DNA of 64,000 nucleotides from Rhyacophila brunnea (GCA_022495005.1 JAGYXB010001048.1:124001-188000), one strand, 5' to 3'. Counted from the stretch's first letter, positions 1 to 13,000 are shown. Notes: generated by a model not told the origin, from the letters alone. A program made the numbers and translations.

Positions 1-16
1 CACTGAATAAAGCTAG

Positions 17-105
17 TCCATCTAATGTTATCCAAGAGGCAGACAACGTCAGAAAGGGAGACCCAGAAGCCTCTGGATCGACGGAATAGTTCAGTTATAA
101 GTAAG
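17..105 (+). mobile_element. non-LTR retrotransposon C-terminal scrap at window edge
   Basis: Translation from about position 47 gives RQKGRPRSLWIDGIVQL and then a stop. The GRP..(R/L)W.D signature is typical of the C-terminal tail of RTE-like endonuclease/reverse transcriptase polyproteins, and also appears in the copies at 5.1, 15.9 and 48.9 kb. Upstream codons read open only after a frame change, so the copy is decayed. It has no catalytic domain. Confidence 0.5.
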
Positions 106-3100
106 TACCTACGTGGTAATACCAAACACAGGACCGGGCGGTGTAGAATCAATTCGGATGGTGGGTAGATACAGGATAAATGGGACCACAAACAAATATC
201 ATTATATGTCACATCTGTATCATTTTGAGTAAATCGATTTTTAAAATTTCAAGCTCTAATTACAATTAATCTTTCACTATAATTTTTAAACGATTTTTAT
301 AATTATTTACCATACAAATATGATTAATAAACACTACCATTTATTTGAAAATTTTACTCAATTGACAAAAATACAATACATATTACCCATTATTCATTCA
401 TGCACATGGAATGATCTTTCCCTGACCACCTTTATTAGAAACACGTTTTTATAGGTCACAAATTTATTTTTCCGAAAATATTTTTACTCAAAAAGATACG
501 TTAAGAAATTTTCCACAAGATGGTATTCACTTTATGCAAAAAATGGACTTGGAATGATATTTGCTTGTGGTCTGCATATTTATAAAATGATGGAATATTT
601 TTTTTTAATTATCAGCATGCTTTCTCCAACTAGTAAATATGCTGTTGAATCTCATTCTTTACCTGTATATTATTATTAGTAATATTTTTAACGTGTGATG
701 TCTATACATAGATTGCTTTTATTATAATTCCGTCAGGTGAAAATTTTGAATTTCGTATCACGGTGTTTTCTTCAATCGTATGAATAATTTTCATTCTCGG
801 AATCGTTGCCAAATTATTTCCCAGAAATCATCATTTGGGAACACTTTGTTTATTTTATAATTTATTCCGTAGATTGAATGAGTGGCAATATGGTTTCGAG
901 ATACGGTCACGCAGTAAGCTTTTGACGAATTAATTTTCTGTTGTATATTTTGTTTCCGTGTTTTAATAATAATTATCGCCTTCAGTTTTATTGTAATTTA
1001 ACACAAATTACGGAAAAATTAAAATGACAGATTATAATATGGGTATTAATTACTAGCACATCATGTTCTTTTTGTTTTTATGACTGTAAATTATAATATC
1101 GCAATTTATCCATACGTTGGAACACCCTAAGATTTGTGATGTACGGAATGGATATTTTACCGACATCTATCGCAATCCGGTCGGCGTAACTTACCAATTA
1201 AACCACCGATTCTTCTTTTTAAATTTAAAATAGTTATATTTGTCAGTTTATTTAATATGTAGTTTATTAAATAATATTTATATTTTTGAACATTTCTAAA
1301 TAATTTTTTTAATAGTTAACATAATACATTTAAAATTGATACAGTCCTTGACCCAAACTTTTATCTAAATACATATTGCACTAGAATTGGGTTTAACGAC
1401 CCGGGTTTTGAGTTCAGATTATTAAGTATCTATATTCAGTCTTGGAGTGAGAATTATAATTTGCCTCATTCTCTTTATACTGATATGTTGTAATCTTAAT
1501 ATGTAAGTACCTAGTATGTACATTGAAATGCAAACAGACGATATGTAGTTTGCAATACACATATGATTAATTTGTTATTGATGCTGGTAAGTTAGATAAG
1601 GAAATGTTAGGGATACCACTACAGTCTATCAATCTCTATTATAAAGGACGTGTACTTAACCATTACAATTTTATTGACGTCACTGATTTCCTTGCGCTAT
1701 GTCTTATATAAGTATGTCCATACTATTTCAAGTTTGTTGATCTACTACTCTGTGTCAAAACTGGCAGAGATCTTCTACACTCCCCCATTGTCATTCTTCT
1801 ACTTAATTAAACAAACGTATTTTACATTTGACGTTACAAATTAAACAGCACATTTTATCTCTCACTATCACAAAGAAATACTTATTCAATTTTTACATTC
1901 GTCGTGAAATTTTTAAGTTGTCTTATTTTGGATACTTATTAGAATCATTGTTAATTTTTTTTATATTGTGCAAAGAGCGTACGGCGAACTACGCCTCAGT
2001 TTAAAGCGTAGGGATTCACAGCTCCCCTTTCTCCGGCACAGGCCATGCTTGTCCTATTACACACGTACAAATAAATCGAACATGCTCGTAATTAAAACGT
2101 AACCTCAATACTACAACTAGATAACTTGATTTTCACTGATTTGAGATAGCTATTGAATATGGTTCTACATTTCCTTCACTACAAAACGATACAACTAGGT
2201 AAGTAAGAAGTTAATGGGGACTGTATTAATTTTGTGTTTGAAAATATTAGATAACTTTAAAATCATAAATAATGTATTAAATAAATAAAATAATATATCT
2301 ACAATATTTTTTCATACAATTGAACGTTGTTGATTAATTGTTCCCAATTAGACAAGCACACTTTTCCATTTTAATTTTAAATAATAATTATAGCCGAGAT
2401 TTATGTTAATCAAGTAAACTTTAAATTTCATTTTCTCAACAACGACCAAATCAAAGTTATCTAGTTGTAGTATTGAGGTGATGAGATTATTTCTTTACAA
2501 GTCAAGTTAAACGTTAAATATTTGATAAGTTTTGAATTTTCATGACAAGTGTTAGGATAACGTATTCCTACGTCCCTAATCCCAAATGACTCTGAATAGT
2601 ATTTTGACTTGGGCCAAATAAATTGAAATCTCTCCGCGAGGTGAAGTGACATATAAACCGGCTAATGTGACATCTGACTAAGATAATGAGATTTTTTCGA
2701 CTCGCGCGAGCCCGAGGAACCAGGGACTTGAAAGCAAAATCCAATTTCTTTGACTTGGAATTAATTGTTTGGAAGAGAAACACATCGATTTTATTATATT
2801 TGTGAAGACACATCTTACTTTTACACATTGCTATAAACTAAGCAATTATATTAATTGATAGTGACAGAGGTGAATAGATGTTTTCAAATCAAAATGATCG
2901 CACAGTTTAAATTAGATTATCAAAATTGCACCTGCTGTCGTTATATAATAATTGCAAATTTAATATTACTTTGCGTCCTTTGCGATCATATATATACAAA
3001 ATTTCACAATTTATTGGTATTTGTTGCGTATACCGTTTCTCTGCATTTTTGGGAAAAATCAACTTTCATGGTTAATAAATTATTGAGTTCCAGATTTTTT

Positions 3101-4565
3101 TTATATATTCATTAACGGCCCTCATGCTCAGCGTACGTCAAAATGGTGCTTTTATGCTATTTTCAAAGCATGATCCTGGTCATTCCTTAAACGTTGTAGA
3201 TAATCTATTTACATAATTTTGAAACCTTATTATCCTTTATATATTTTATTTTAAACATGTGATGACTGCATAAATTATTTTTAATTCATAAAATAGTATT
3301 CTTTTAAACCTCTCGCTCTAATGTTTTAGAATATAGTCATATTTCAGTACGTCCACGTGAAATAGTAGTTTTTAAAAGCATTTATAAAACCTTTAGTAAA
3401 ATTTATGTCGACATTATTATAGTGAAATATTTACGACACAAAATTATATTGATAATCTCTGTGATCCCAAATTTGACACGAATTAGGCATTAATGGGCAA
3501 GATTTACACATTTAAAGATAATTTTAAAGATACTGATTATAAGCTATGTCTTTGACCATTCAAATGTTCAAATTCTACGAATAATGTTTGCTTTATAATG
3601 ATTATTAACCTAAGAATAAGGTAGTATTTTTTTGAAATAAGCCATTTCTATTGGCATTTCCCAGTGGCTAAGCTACAACATACGACCGTAGCCATAAATT
3701 CACAAACGATAATGAATTAAGTAAGGAGTAAGATCATGTTAACGCGCGTGTTTGGCGACACCGTCACCGTATCCCTTGGATACCAGTTACAGTTAACTCG
3801 TCTAGTGCGCCATGTTAGTTCATCAGCTTGGCGATTTCTAACACATCATGTATTCTGCCTCGCCTACTAACTACTTATGCATTGGTTTCTTATATTTTAT
3901 TTCCGCGTTATGCCCAACGTGCTACGATTTACGTGAAAATTCGCCATTCCGTAAAACATTAAAGTTTCGCCATGTATGTATGTATATTTTATAATATATT
4001 AGTATTGGTAGATTGCACACGTACGCACACTTACAGATTTTATGCACTGCGCAGATACAAAATACGCACCTATTATAATAATAAATTTATAATTGAGTGT
4101 TCATTTATGTTTCGTAGGAGCCTATCTCACAACAATGTTCACTTTATTATAATATTACATGTTTCGCGTATCTGAGCCAAAATTAAAATTGTTCTGTCAA
4201 AAAATTCAAAGCAATGAAAGAAAATATAATGAAAAAAAAATAATCGCATCGCGTTGCAGACTGCCCGATATATCACTGTTGGAATAATAGATGGACATAG
4301 CAATTTTAGAAATAAATTAAAACAAAAATAATTGAGATATTTTCGTAAGAAACATAATGGAGTGTTAATAGATTAAAAAATAAGTAGCTTTACAGCGAGT
4401 TCCCAATTTAGTTTTTGAATTATGTTATCATTTTTTTTATAACGAAAATTTTTCAATATTTAAGTAAGTGTTTTTTTCTGGTTCAAAATCTTTACTTTTA
4501 TTGAGTTATTTTTTGATAATTTTGGTAGACAATAGGTAAGGCCAACCGGAAACAATACACTTGTA
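106..4565. other. AT-rich DNA without a recognisable gene
   Basis: About 4.4 kb of AT-rich sequence with only short chance reading frames of 60-90 codons on both strands. These are rich in Ile, Tyr, Phe and Lys, as expected from base composition. Slightly GC-richer patches lie at about 1975-2060 and 3730-3840, but no splice-framed coding pattern, tRNA or terminal inverted repeat was seen. Confidence 0.5.
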
Positions 4566-4880
4566 GGCAGGAAACTCAGAAATAATGGGAACCGAAATAC
4601 GTAACTGATGTCGAGAAGCAGGCAAACGATCTCGAGTCCGGACGAATACGGGATAAACACGTGTCAAGAATACGTCATACGTCGAATATTGACAACTGCT
4701 CTCGGTTTATGCATTGACGCTCATTTAATATTGGTGTATTGAAGGTTGCAACACACACTATTTCTCATACATAAATCTTGGTTCATTTTCGTAGGACACC
4801 CAGGCAGTTAAAACCCTGCGTCAAAATGTAGTGTATTGGAATATAGCCTATCGGAATTATATTTATTAATCTGTTATGTG
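4566..4880 (+). repeat. dispersed repeat family D1, copy 1
   Basis: About 315 bp align by eye with 33236-33520. Shared landmarks include AACTCA.AAATAATGGGAAC, GATCTCGAG, TTGCAACACACACTATT and TCGGAATTATATTTATTAAT near the end. The copies differ by substitutions and an indel near 4785-4840, so they are old. A weaker fragment lies at about 43125-43180. No coding frame or terminal inverted repeat is visible, so the class is unknown. Confidence 0.65.
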
Positions 4881-5074
4881 CTTGTACCTAAATGTATATT
4901 TGGTACCAATATACCGTCTGTTTAAATATAAATCTGTCTATAACGTCAATATATGTTCACAATACTTGTGATCGATTTGATATACTTACCTAAAATGATT
5001 CAATTTTTTTTTAGAATAAACGATATTTTAAAATAAATATAAAATACACAAAACCATTGTGAACTTATAAATAA

Positions 5075-5335
5075 AATACTAGTATACTTACATTATATAG
5101 TGAGAAGATAACAAAAGAAATCAATGGATAAGGAACCAGACAAATACCATCATACAGTGGTACCCAAGGGGCACTAAATGCCCACATGGATGCATTAAAA
5201 CCCGCTGGATAGACGAACTCATAAAGTTCGGTAGATGTACATGATAGCAAAGAACTAGGGATCGAGAAGCGTGGAGGTAGCTAGGGGAGGTCTTCATGCA
5301 GCAGTGGAGTGATCATAAAGCTATTAAAATTGAGG
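5075..5335 (+). mobile_element. RTE-like LINE 3' end, degraded
   Basis: From about 5165 one frame reads through PHGCIKTRWIDELIKFGR, two stops, then RTRDREAWR, a stop, and LGEVFMQQW. This is the C-terminal pattern of RTE-like polyproteins (..TRWIDEI.., ..DR..WR.LGEAF.QQW). It carries three in-frame stops and neither the reverse transcriptase nor the endonuclease domain, so it is a dead 5'-truncated copy. The usual GATGATGATG tail seen in the 48.9-kb copy is absent. Confidence 0.7.
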
Positions 5336-6077
5336 GCTGAATCTTATTGGAATTAACACCATACAAAGACGTTAACACACAGTATTTTATAAACAGTACC
5401 ATCCTACATTATCATAAAATTTTAGTATATTGCCTGCTTAGTATTCTGTCGCTAGATATACCGCTAGTGGATCTATCGGACCCTAATTCCTTCCCCATTG
5501 TGTGCGCGCCTGTGCAGTTACTAGTTAGGTAAATAACTACTAAGTCAGCTTAATTACCTTTCTTCTTAATAATTTTAAATGTCCATGAAAGTCACGTACC
5601 TATATAAATACTTGATGTTGAAAAAAAATATTGTAAATAATAATGTCCTTTTCTAAGAAAAAATATTATTTTGATGCTGTAAACAAATTTGTAGGTAGGT
5701 ATTTTTTTTTGTTCACATTATTATTAAGAATATAGATAGGTCCTGTTACAAGATTTAGGGCCCTTTTCATCAATTTGTTAAGGGACAATCGTGTGGCGGC
5801 ATTATAAAGTAATATTTAAATATTTTTCAAAATGTCAATTATTTTATTGCGGATGACCACCATAAATCAAACTAAAGAAATATTGTCAGAGTTAACATTA
5901 AGCTTCTCTCTATCTAGCCTTGTAAAATAGAATTTAAAGTAATAAAGAAAATAGAAATAAAAAAACACAATTGTTGTTTTTACTGCGTCTTATGTTATAA
6001 TAATGGTAGTTGATATTATTTTTGCTGTATATTTTATTCTTTTTTTCTAATGTGCTCTATTATTTTATTACCTATCG
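5336..6077. other. AT-rich spacer
   Basis: No gene or repeat structure recognised; A/T homopolymer runs are frequent. Confidence 0.4.
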
Positions 6078-6130
6078 TCATTATCTTGGCCACTCTAGAT
6101 TCACTGCTGGATGAAGGCTTTCCTTGCGTC
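6078..6130 (-). mobile_element. very short LINE 3'-terminal fragment
   Basis: The reverse strand reads GCCTTCATCCAGCAGTGAAT followed by a short CATTATCGTCAT-like tail. It matches the last 50 bp of the LINE family at 16.2, 48.9 and 59.6 kb. Confidence 0.5.
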
Positions 6131-6401
6131 TTTTATTGTTATGTACATTCGCACTGAATTACGAATCATGATAGTAGGTAGGTAGGTACTTGTAATTGAT
6201 TATCTTCAAATATTCACAATAAATGAAGTTTTTCGATTGCATATTTCGTTCGAAATATTACCATTAACTTCAAATAGCAACCGTCATCATTTTCTACAAA
6301 CAGTTTACCATATTGCATTCGAAGAATGTATGTGTAATAACTAGCACTACCATCGAAGTTTACACTTTTAAAATTTCGTTTCACAGCCTGACTATTTATA
6401 G

Positions 6402-6943
6402 CAGTGGCGAAGGGTGAAGGTAGGCTGTTAAGATCCGACATAAATATTGTACACTAAAGTTACTTAGATTTAAAAACTACAATGTGTAGATAGTGTTTAT
6501 TAGTTTTTAAAATTTAATTAAACCCTGCCTAATCCAAGTCATATTAGATAATAATCAAAAAATATTTGTTTATCAATAAAATATCTAAAAATCATACACA
6601 ATTTTAAATATTTTATAGATAGCAGAATATTTTTATCGATTATGGTTTAGTTAACGTAGTGTACACACACCATCTATAATGATGTATTTTTAATTCAACG
6701 AAAACATATAAGTTCTATGACTGAAAAGTGTACTTACAATATTTTTGTCGGATCGCCCATAGGGTACCTAAACTATTTTAGTTTGGTTTACGCAGGGTTT
6801 AATTGAATTTTAAAAACTTACCAGCACCATATGCTAATTGTATTCTTAGTTTAATGAAAACAAATAAATTTGACTGACAAAGTTTAATGTGCCCTATGGA
6901 GGTGTATCGAATCTTAACTGCCTACTTACACCCCTCGCCACTG
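6402..6943. mobile_element. hAT-type non-autonomous element, family H1
   Basis: 542 bp bounded by imperfect terminal inverted repeats. The left end reads CAGTGGCGAAGGGTGAAGG and the right end, reversed, reads CAGTGGCGAGGGGTGTAAG. Similarity continues inward through TAGGC(T/A)GTTAAGAT and a CCCTGC box near each end. The CAGTGGCG terminus is characteristic of hAT transposons. Flanks ATTTATAG and GACTATAG form an imperfect 8-bp duplication (5 of 8). There is no transposase frame. Related copies or ends lie at 9.3, 40.3 and 52.2 kb. Confidence 0.7.
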
Positions 6944-9323
6944 GACTATAGTAGGCAGGTATTCATTGTGGGTCTTCGATTTTTCCTGCGGTGGTCTGTT
7001 TTTCCATCTTGATACACTTCAATAATTTAACTTAGAGGTATGTGTGTGAAAAATTTAAGGACCTACCCTCGTATGCCCCATATAATTATGAAAGTGGTTG
7101 ATAAATTAATTGAAACTGCGCATATATATTTTTATAATACATGTTATACACTTTGATAGCAAGATTAATAGTTTTCCGACTGCCATCTTGTAAAAGTGGT
7201 CCCGACATAAAATTGGAAATGGTCAACATATTATTATTATTATGAACATATTTCGGGTTGGAATCTAATTGTGTTTGATCCAGAGCAATCAGTGTATGAG
7301 CGAATGGCTAACAACTATTCTCTGTGGAGATTATTTCTAATATTTTTTTTATAATTTTATTGTTACTTATATAATATATTAGATATACAAATTTTTTTGG
7401 CTGTATGCAAAGAAAATAATATAAAATACCATAATTCAATAAACACAAACAATCGAATTCCTACCTATGTAGATTAACGATAATTCTTTTCCCTGATTGC
7501 AGGCCATTTGTATGGACTTTGCTGCACCATTGATATACTATCAATGGCTGCACTGGAGAAATTCCACAGTGTCAAAGAACTTATTTTAGTTGACATTAAA
7601 ATGCGTCGTATTACTACTTTGTGTAGCTTGTTAACTTTTACTTTAGTACAATCGCACATACAACTTCACAGTTTATTGGTTCCGCACTTTGATTCAACTT
7701 AATATATATTATTATAATAATATCATATTACATTATATATTATAATATAGTAGAGGGCGGGATATATTATGCATCCTTAAAAAATACCTCTTTGTATAAA
7801 TATTCCGAGGAAAACTTTCTTATAATATGAAAATCAATCTGAAAAAAGGAAACGAATAGTACTGCAGAATTATTTATCTATACGTCACAAACTTCACATT
7901 CATCAATATAATAAATCATCATAATACCTAAATTAACCTCATTAAAAAGTTTGCTGAACAATCGTTGAAACCGTAAATATGTACATGTACCATGCACCTA
8001 CAGAACTACCTAATACCTAATAAAAGCAATATTGTCAACACAAGTGACCATTTTACAGCGTTTTTATTATATCGTATTCTTGTTTGTCCGGTGGTTGTTT
8101 ATCCAGTACAAATCTTATAATCGATTTTTAACTAACTTCCCGACTAGCTAGACATCTGAAACTTTTAGAATATATCAGAACACGGTGCCAATGCATTCTT
8201 TTGATACTTTTAGCCATCTTTCAGTAGAATTGAATTCATTTTAAGTTAATTCTTTTTTGTATGAAAAGTTATTTCGGAAGAAATTCGTAAAAAGTAAAAC
8301 AATATTATTGGTTGCTAGGGGTCTGGGGTCCTAGCAACTAAATTATTAATATATACGTGCGTTACTATGGAAATCGATATGAAATGTCAAAATGACATTT
8401 CAGTATTCTATGTTTATTCAGTATTTCTATCAAGTACAATTTTTTTTGATCGTTTAAGCTAGTCAAGTCAAATTTATATGATTCAACAGAAAATTTAAAA
8501 ACGTTGTAGGTACTCGTATATAAAAAGTTCTTTTTATCTTGTAATTATTTCTCATTTAACTATATTACATACGGTCATTTATTGATTAGCACTAGTAACG
8601 AATATTTACTAATACATATTACCCTTATTGAAATACCTACTATATGTAAGATTTTTTTGGTTTGGACTGACTGGGAATATCTATTACTTATTTTATGATA
8701 ATTAAAAATATTTTGTCTTTTTCGTCATTGGCTTATTAGGTAGGTACCTTATATTCAATCCAGTCTCATCTAGTATATTATATGTAATGTATCGGAGCAA
8801 TTATTTATAAAATATAACCTGTCCCTACATTTTTTTATATACCTACATAATATCAACTTTCAGACTATTTGCTTAAAAGTATCAACACGAAATCAACCGC
8901 GTCTGCGTATAGTGCATTTTTTTTTCAAAGCAATAAATGTTACCCCTGTAGTTATGTACGTCGATTAAGTTTATTGGTCATTGTGAAAAGTCAAGCAGTG
9001 AATAAACGCTTGGTAAAATTTTTGTGTTTTCGTTTCGATCACGTTCTTAGCGACAATGTAACCAACTCTTTCGTTCCGTACCTATTGATATTATTATCGC
9101 TGTACTTACCTAGTGTTTATTGTATAATATGATTGATTCATTGTGTTTCTTGAAAGCATTTAATAATCATTTTGATCAGTAAAACACCATTCGAATATTT
9201 TGTAATTTGTCATGTTCATTACATGCAAAATAAATATATTTTATATTAGAGTTTTGATAATACATAATATAACAGAGTGTAGATAATACATTTATATTAA
9301 TATCAAGACTACATACAAACTAT
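6944..9323. other. AT-rich DNA without a recognisable gene
   Basis: Only short chance frames are seen. A splice-acceptor-like TTCCCTGATTGCAG precedes 7502, but each following frame stops within about 30 codons. A small hairpin, GTTGCTAGG...CCTAGCAAC, lies at about 8310-8340. AT-palindromic sequence lies at 7700-7750. Confidence 0.4.
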
Positions 9324-9897
9324 CAATGGCAAAGGGCCGTGGCAGTCTGTGGAGATCAAACCTAAATAGTGCACACTAAACTTTTACAGTTATTATTTTT
9401 CGTTGAACTAATACAAATTACAGATCATATTGGTAAATTCAATTAAGCCCTGCTTAGACCAAACCATTATAGTAGAGGCAGGCTGTGTGATCCGTCAAAA
9501 ATAATATACACTCTTGTCAGTCATACTTATTATTTGTTGTCATTGAAGAAGAATACAATGTACAAATTTAATAATTATTGCAGATGGTTTTTAAAATTTG
9601 ATTGGGCTCAGCCCAAACCAAACTATATCTATAAGTGATATAAAATAGCTAAAATTACGTTCCTATGATTTAATTATAATAGCATAGTTAAAGACATTTT
9701 ATAGATAGAGGAATAATTTTAATGTAGGTAATATCTAATATGTTTTATTATAAATAGGGTTAATTGAATTTAAAAAAAAACTAACCAATATAATCTGCAA
9801 TTTGTAGTTTTCAATCAAAACAAATAAGTATGACTAACAGAGTTTAGTTTGTACTATTTATGTCTGACCTCCGCAGCCTACATTTGGGAGGTAACAG
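9324..9897. mobile_element. hAT-type family H1 copy with a duplicated left end
   Basis: The left end (CAATGGCAAAGGGCC..GGCAGTCTGTGGAGATC) and right end (..GACCTCCGCAGCCTA) match family H1, as do internal landmarks such as TAGTGCACACTAAAC and TTAATTGAATTTAAAAA. A second left-end-like stretch, AGGCAGGCTGTGTGATC.., begins at about 9476. The copy is therefore dimeric or contains a nested sister element. No transposase is present. Confidence 0.6.
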
Positions 9898-10595
9898 TAT
9901 TTTACGTCGGATTAAAGGCTGTGGGTTGATTGATATGGCCTTATGAGTAGGTATTTAAAAGTCTCTGAAAAATGCAAGTTTAGCATAGCGCTGAAATACC
10001 AAAAATGGATCAACATAATATAAATTAGCTGAGAGTGAAATAGCAATGAGCTTTTGATGGCCACTGGCTATATTATTTGTGGCAATGAAATGTTCTCGAG
10101 AGGAGTGACGTGAGGAAACCTTCATTCTTCAATATTAAATTATATATGCCTACAACAATATTAAACGAGATAAGATTAATATTTTTAATCCGGTTTATTA
10201 AAAACTTTTAAAAGATTTACTTTTCTATGTACTGAGATTGCTAGAGGTAATAAATAATTCTCGGCAAATGGACTAACTAAATAAATAAAACTATTTGCAG
10301 GAAACGATCGTGATCTTGTCGCATGATTTACGGGGAATCCCTTAACCGTCACCTGTTAGCAGCTCAGTTAAATGCCAATGTGATTGACCGGTTGTAAAAA
10401 CGTCCGGGGGATTAGGCCACCCCCGCCGGCTGTAAACTGTATGGATAAATCCGCCAGTGTGTCGATATTTCGTGGAAATATTAGGTATCGTTTGCACGTT
10501 TATTATTGTGTAGCTTGTAGAGACATTAACTACTAAGTACTACGTTACGGTACATACATATGTGAAGTAAACGGCGACATTGTCAACACTTTTTT
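9898..10595. other. spacer with a GC-richer island at 10300-10490
   Basis: The stretch is AT-rich except about 10300-10490, which contains CCGGGGGATTAGGCCACCC and CGCCGGCTGTAAACTG. No open frame spans it and no repeat partner was found in the window. It could be unique regulatory DNA; only base composition supports this. Confidence 0.25.
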
Positions 10596-11406
10596 TTAAG
10601 GTGACGCATCAGTGAAACGCCAAATAATTTTCAACTGTACGCGCGACGAAATTTTGGACTCGCTGCCAGTGTTGCCATGTCTACTGAAATTTCAGTAGAT
10701 CTACTGATATTTTTTGCCAATATACTGAATTTTTGTTTTTTTTTCGAAATTCAAGAAATCTACTAATATGTGTGTTTCTCCATAATTGTAAGTTTACTGA
10801 TGATTATTTTAATAATAAACTTGAAATGATTTACGCACGATCTTTTTTAATGTGTTACACTTCTAAATTGACGAAGAAAGCATTGTAACTCTACCCAAGA
10901 GCGCCATTTTACCCATTAATATCATCATTGTTTACAATAAATTAATATTATTAGTTATTTTTATCCTTATTAGTCTTAAATTATATCTAATATACTACAT
11001 TTTCCAAAATCTACTGATATTTTATGAAATCTACTGAATTATTTGTCAAAATCTACTGAAATTTTAAATTTTGACTTGGCAACGCTGCTCGCTGCCATTC
11101 ACTGAGAGAATGTTGACCCGGGAACACGTCACTTTGCTGCGTGATGGCGACGGGTCAATTAATTCTAAAATCGTGTAAAGATGACTAAAAACGTTACCCA
11201 TTTACTTTTAAAAGAAAACATGTCAATGAATATATTATTATTGTTACTAATAGAACAATAAACAGAACATAAAATGGACGTATGTTGGATTTATATGACA
11301 ATTAATATTTCGTTTGACAGGCGTCATTTTCACCCGCCACCCGCAATCCGCGCATCGCCTAGCGACGATCTTTTTAGACCGTGCCTCAACTAATGCATGG
11401 CCTTAA
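10596..11406 (+). mobile_element. TTAA-bounded repeat family P, copy 1 (interrupted)
   Basis: It begins TTAAGGTGACGCATCAGTG and ends ATGGCCTTAA, so both termini carry TTAAGG/CCTTAA. Homologous copies lie at 16924-17246 (reverse) and about 55434-55797. Shared internal landmarks include ATCGTGTAAAGATGACTAAA, AAAACATGTCAATGAATAT and ATCTTTTTAGACC. TTAA at both ends suggests a piggyBac-like target site, but the termini are too short to classify. A 421-bp hAT element sits inside at 10667. Without it the copy would be about 380 bp. Confidence 0.7.
10667..11087. mobile_element. hAT MITE nested in family P, perfect 8-bp target duplication
   Basis: The termini are CAGTGTTGCCATGTC at left and, reversed, CAGCGTTGCCAAGTC at right. 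The flanks 10659-10666 and 11088-11095 are identical CTCGCTGC, the 8-bp duplication expected of hAT elements. Subterminal ATCTACTGA motifs are repeated on both sides (ACTGAAATTTCAGT near the left, AATCTACTGAAATTT near the right) and may be transposase-binding sites. There is no coding capacity. Confidence 0.88.
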
Positions 11407-11426
11407 TAACGAATGTAGTTTAAAAA

Positions 11427-11570
11427 CCAACTTATTGTAATTGTTACAATAAGTGCTAATACTTTGATACAAACCTACCCTAAGTTTGATAATATCTATC
11501 ACTTTATCACTTTAGCGGTCGATAAGTATAGAATAGACCCACATAGACACCTAGCGGAAAAATACGAAGC
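11427..11570. repeat. half-copy of the 12.4-kb hairpin repeat
   Basis: It matches the right arm of the hairpin at 12434-12713: ATTGTTACAATAAGTGCTAA, GATACAAACCTACCCTAAG, CACTTTAGCGGTCGATAAG and TAGAATAGACCCAC are shared almost base for base. The left arm is absent. It lies 1 kb from the full hairpin in the same orientation. Confidence 0.75.
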
Positions 11571-12433
11571 TTGCAATTTGAGACATTTTTTGATAATTTA
11601 CAATTTCAACTGTATTAATTAATAAGTATGTAGGTACTATCTGAAAACATTAAAAAGAGAAATATTTTTTATTTTAAGTCAAAGACATACAATAATTAAA
11701 AAAAAAATATTATAAAATACGAATTTGTCTTATTATATTTATGGTCATATTTATTATTAAAATTTAGTTTATTATGTTTTTTTATATTATAATGAAGAGA
11801 TTTTTGACCAATTCATAGTTTTAATATTTTAATTTAAGTATATTAAAAAACATCGATTTAAAAAATATATCTTGGGCATAACTTGAAATCCTTTACCGAG
11901 CATCAATATCAATATTGGGACCATACCGAATTAAGATTTGATAGAAATATTTTATAAGGCACAGGTGGGCACAGGCATTACAGGCAAAAATCTACGAAGT
12001 TCATTAAAAAATATTTCAATTTAATATTTACGCTAAATTTATAGAGTTTTGAGGGGCGGCCAGATTTTTTCGTGCACTCTTGAATCGTATTTGTACAATG
12101 TGAAGTTAAACTATCAGTATTTCGTAATGCTGTGATAGATGTCGGGTTAAAGTCGGAACGTGGCTACAATTTAATATGTTCTGCGAATCAATTCATTTCG
12201 ACTCACTGCAATCTTGCATCGATTCCGCAAACCGCTGTTTTTATGCAGAGGCTCGCAATAGATTTTCGCGTTCATAATACGATCCGTGCTGACTGTAAAT
12301 ACATCGTCCTCATTATGTATTATTTATTACATTAGATAGGTACCTACATATATTTTTTTTAATTAAAAAAATGTAGTGTTTTTCTCACTTAGGGCATCCA
12401 ATTAACGCGAGGGAAATTTTATCTGTGGTTCAT
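11571..12433. other. AT-rich spacer
   Basis: No gene seen. A GGGGCGGCC-containing patch near 12050 may be an old transposon end, but no partner end was found. Confidence 0.35.
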
Positions 12434-12713
12434 TCTATACTTATCGAACACTAAATTGATAACAGAATCAACTTAGGGTAGGTTATCAAATATTAACTTA
12501 TTGTAACAATTACGGAACCGGTTTTTTATTGTTGTAATAAGTGCGATATTTTAACAGCAGCAAGATAGGTGCTGTTAAAATATAGCACTTATTGCAACAA
12601 TAAAAACCGGCTTCGTGTAATTGTTACAATAAGTGCTAATATTTTGATACAAACCTACCCTAAGTGTGATAATATTTTTCACTTTATCACTTTAGCGGTC
12701 GATAAGCATAGAA
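12434..12713. repeat. long hairpin (foldback) element
   Basis: Two arms of about 130-140 bp face each other around about 12565. The left arm reads TTCTATACTTATCG ... GATATTTTAACAGCAGC. The right arm reads GTGCTGTTAAAATATAGC ... CGATAAGCATAGAA. Arms are imperfect, with a few substitutions and small indels. Foldback MITEs have this form. The half-copy at 11.4 kb shows the sequence is a dispersed unit. Confidence 0.8.
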
Positions 12714-12739
12714 TAGACCCACTGGTTAGCGGTTTGCTA

Positions 12740-12782
12740 CGAATACTTAACCGGTTAAACGGTTTAAACGGTTTAAACCATC
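12740..12782. repeat. short GGTTTAAAC tandem
   Basis: A 9-bp unit close to GGTTTAAAC is repeated about three times just right of the hairpin. Confidence 0.5.
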
Positions 12783-13000
12783 TGATTTAAAAATATATTT
12801 TGCATATTTAAATGTTTTGTAAATAAGTAATAACGTCAAAATATTGTTGAAACCACATCAGTAAGTGTATTATATATGAATTTCTTTTATTGTGCTAACT
12901 GTCAATTTTATTGTATTTAGAATTTAAATGTGACGTGAATGATATATAAAGTCGATAATTTAGGTATTTATAGTTAACAATGGATTATGTTGCTATATCT

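Noticed and set aside
7502..7586. possible exon after TTCCCTGATTGCAG
   Set aside because: All three frames stop within about 30 codons and no donor or neighbouring exon supports it.
8310..8340. GTTGCTAGG hairpin as a terminator or small RNA
   Set aside because: A 9-bp stem in isolation is expected often by chance in 64 kb.
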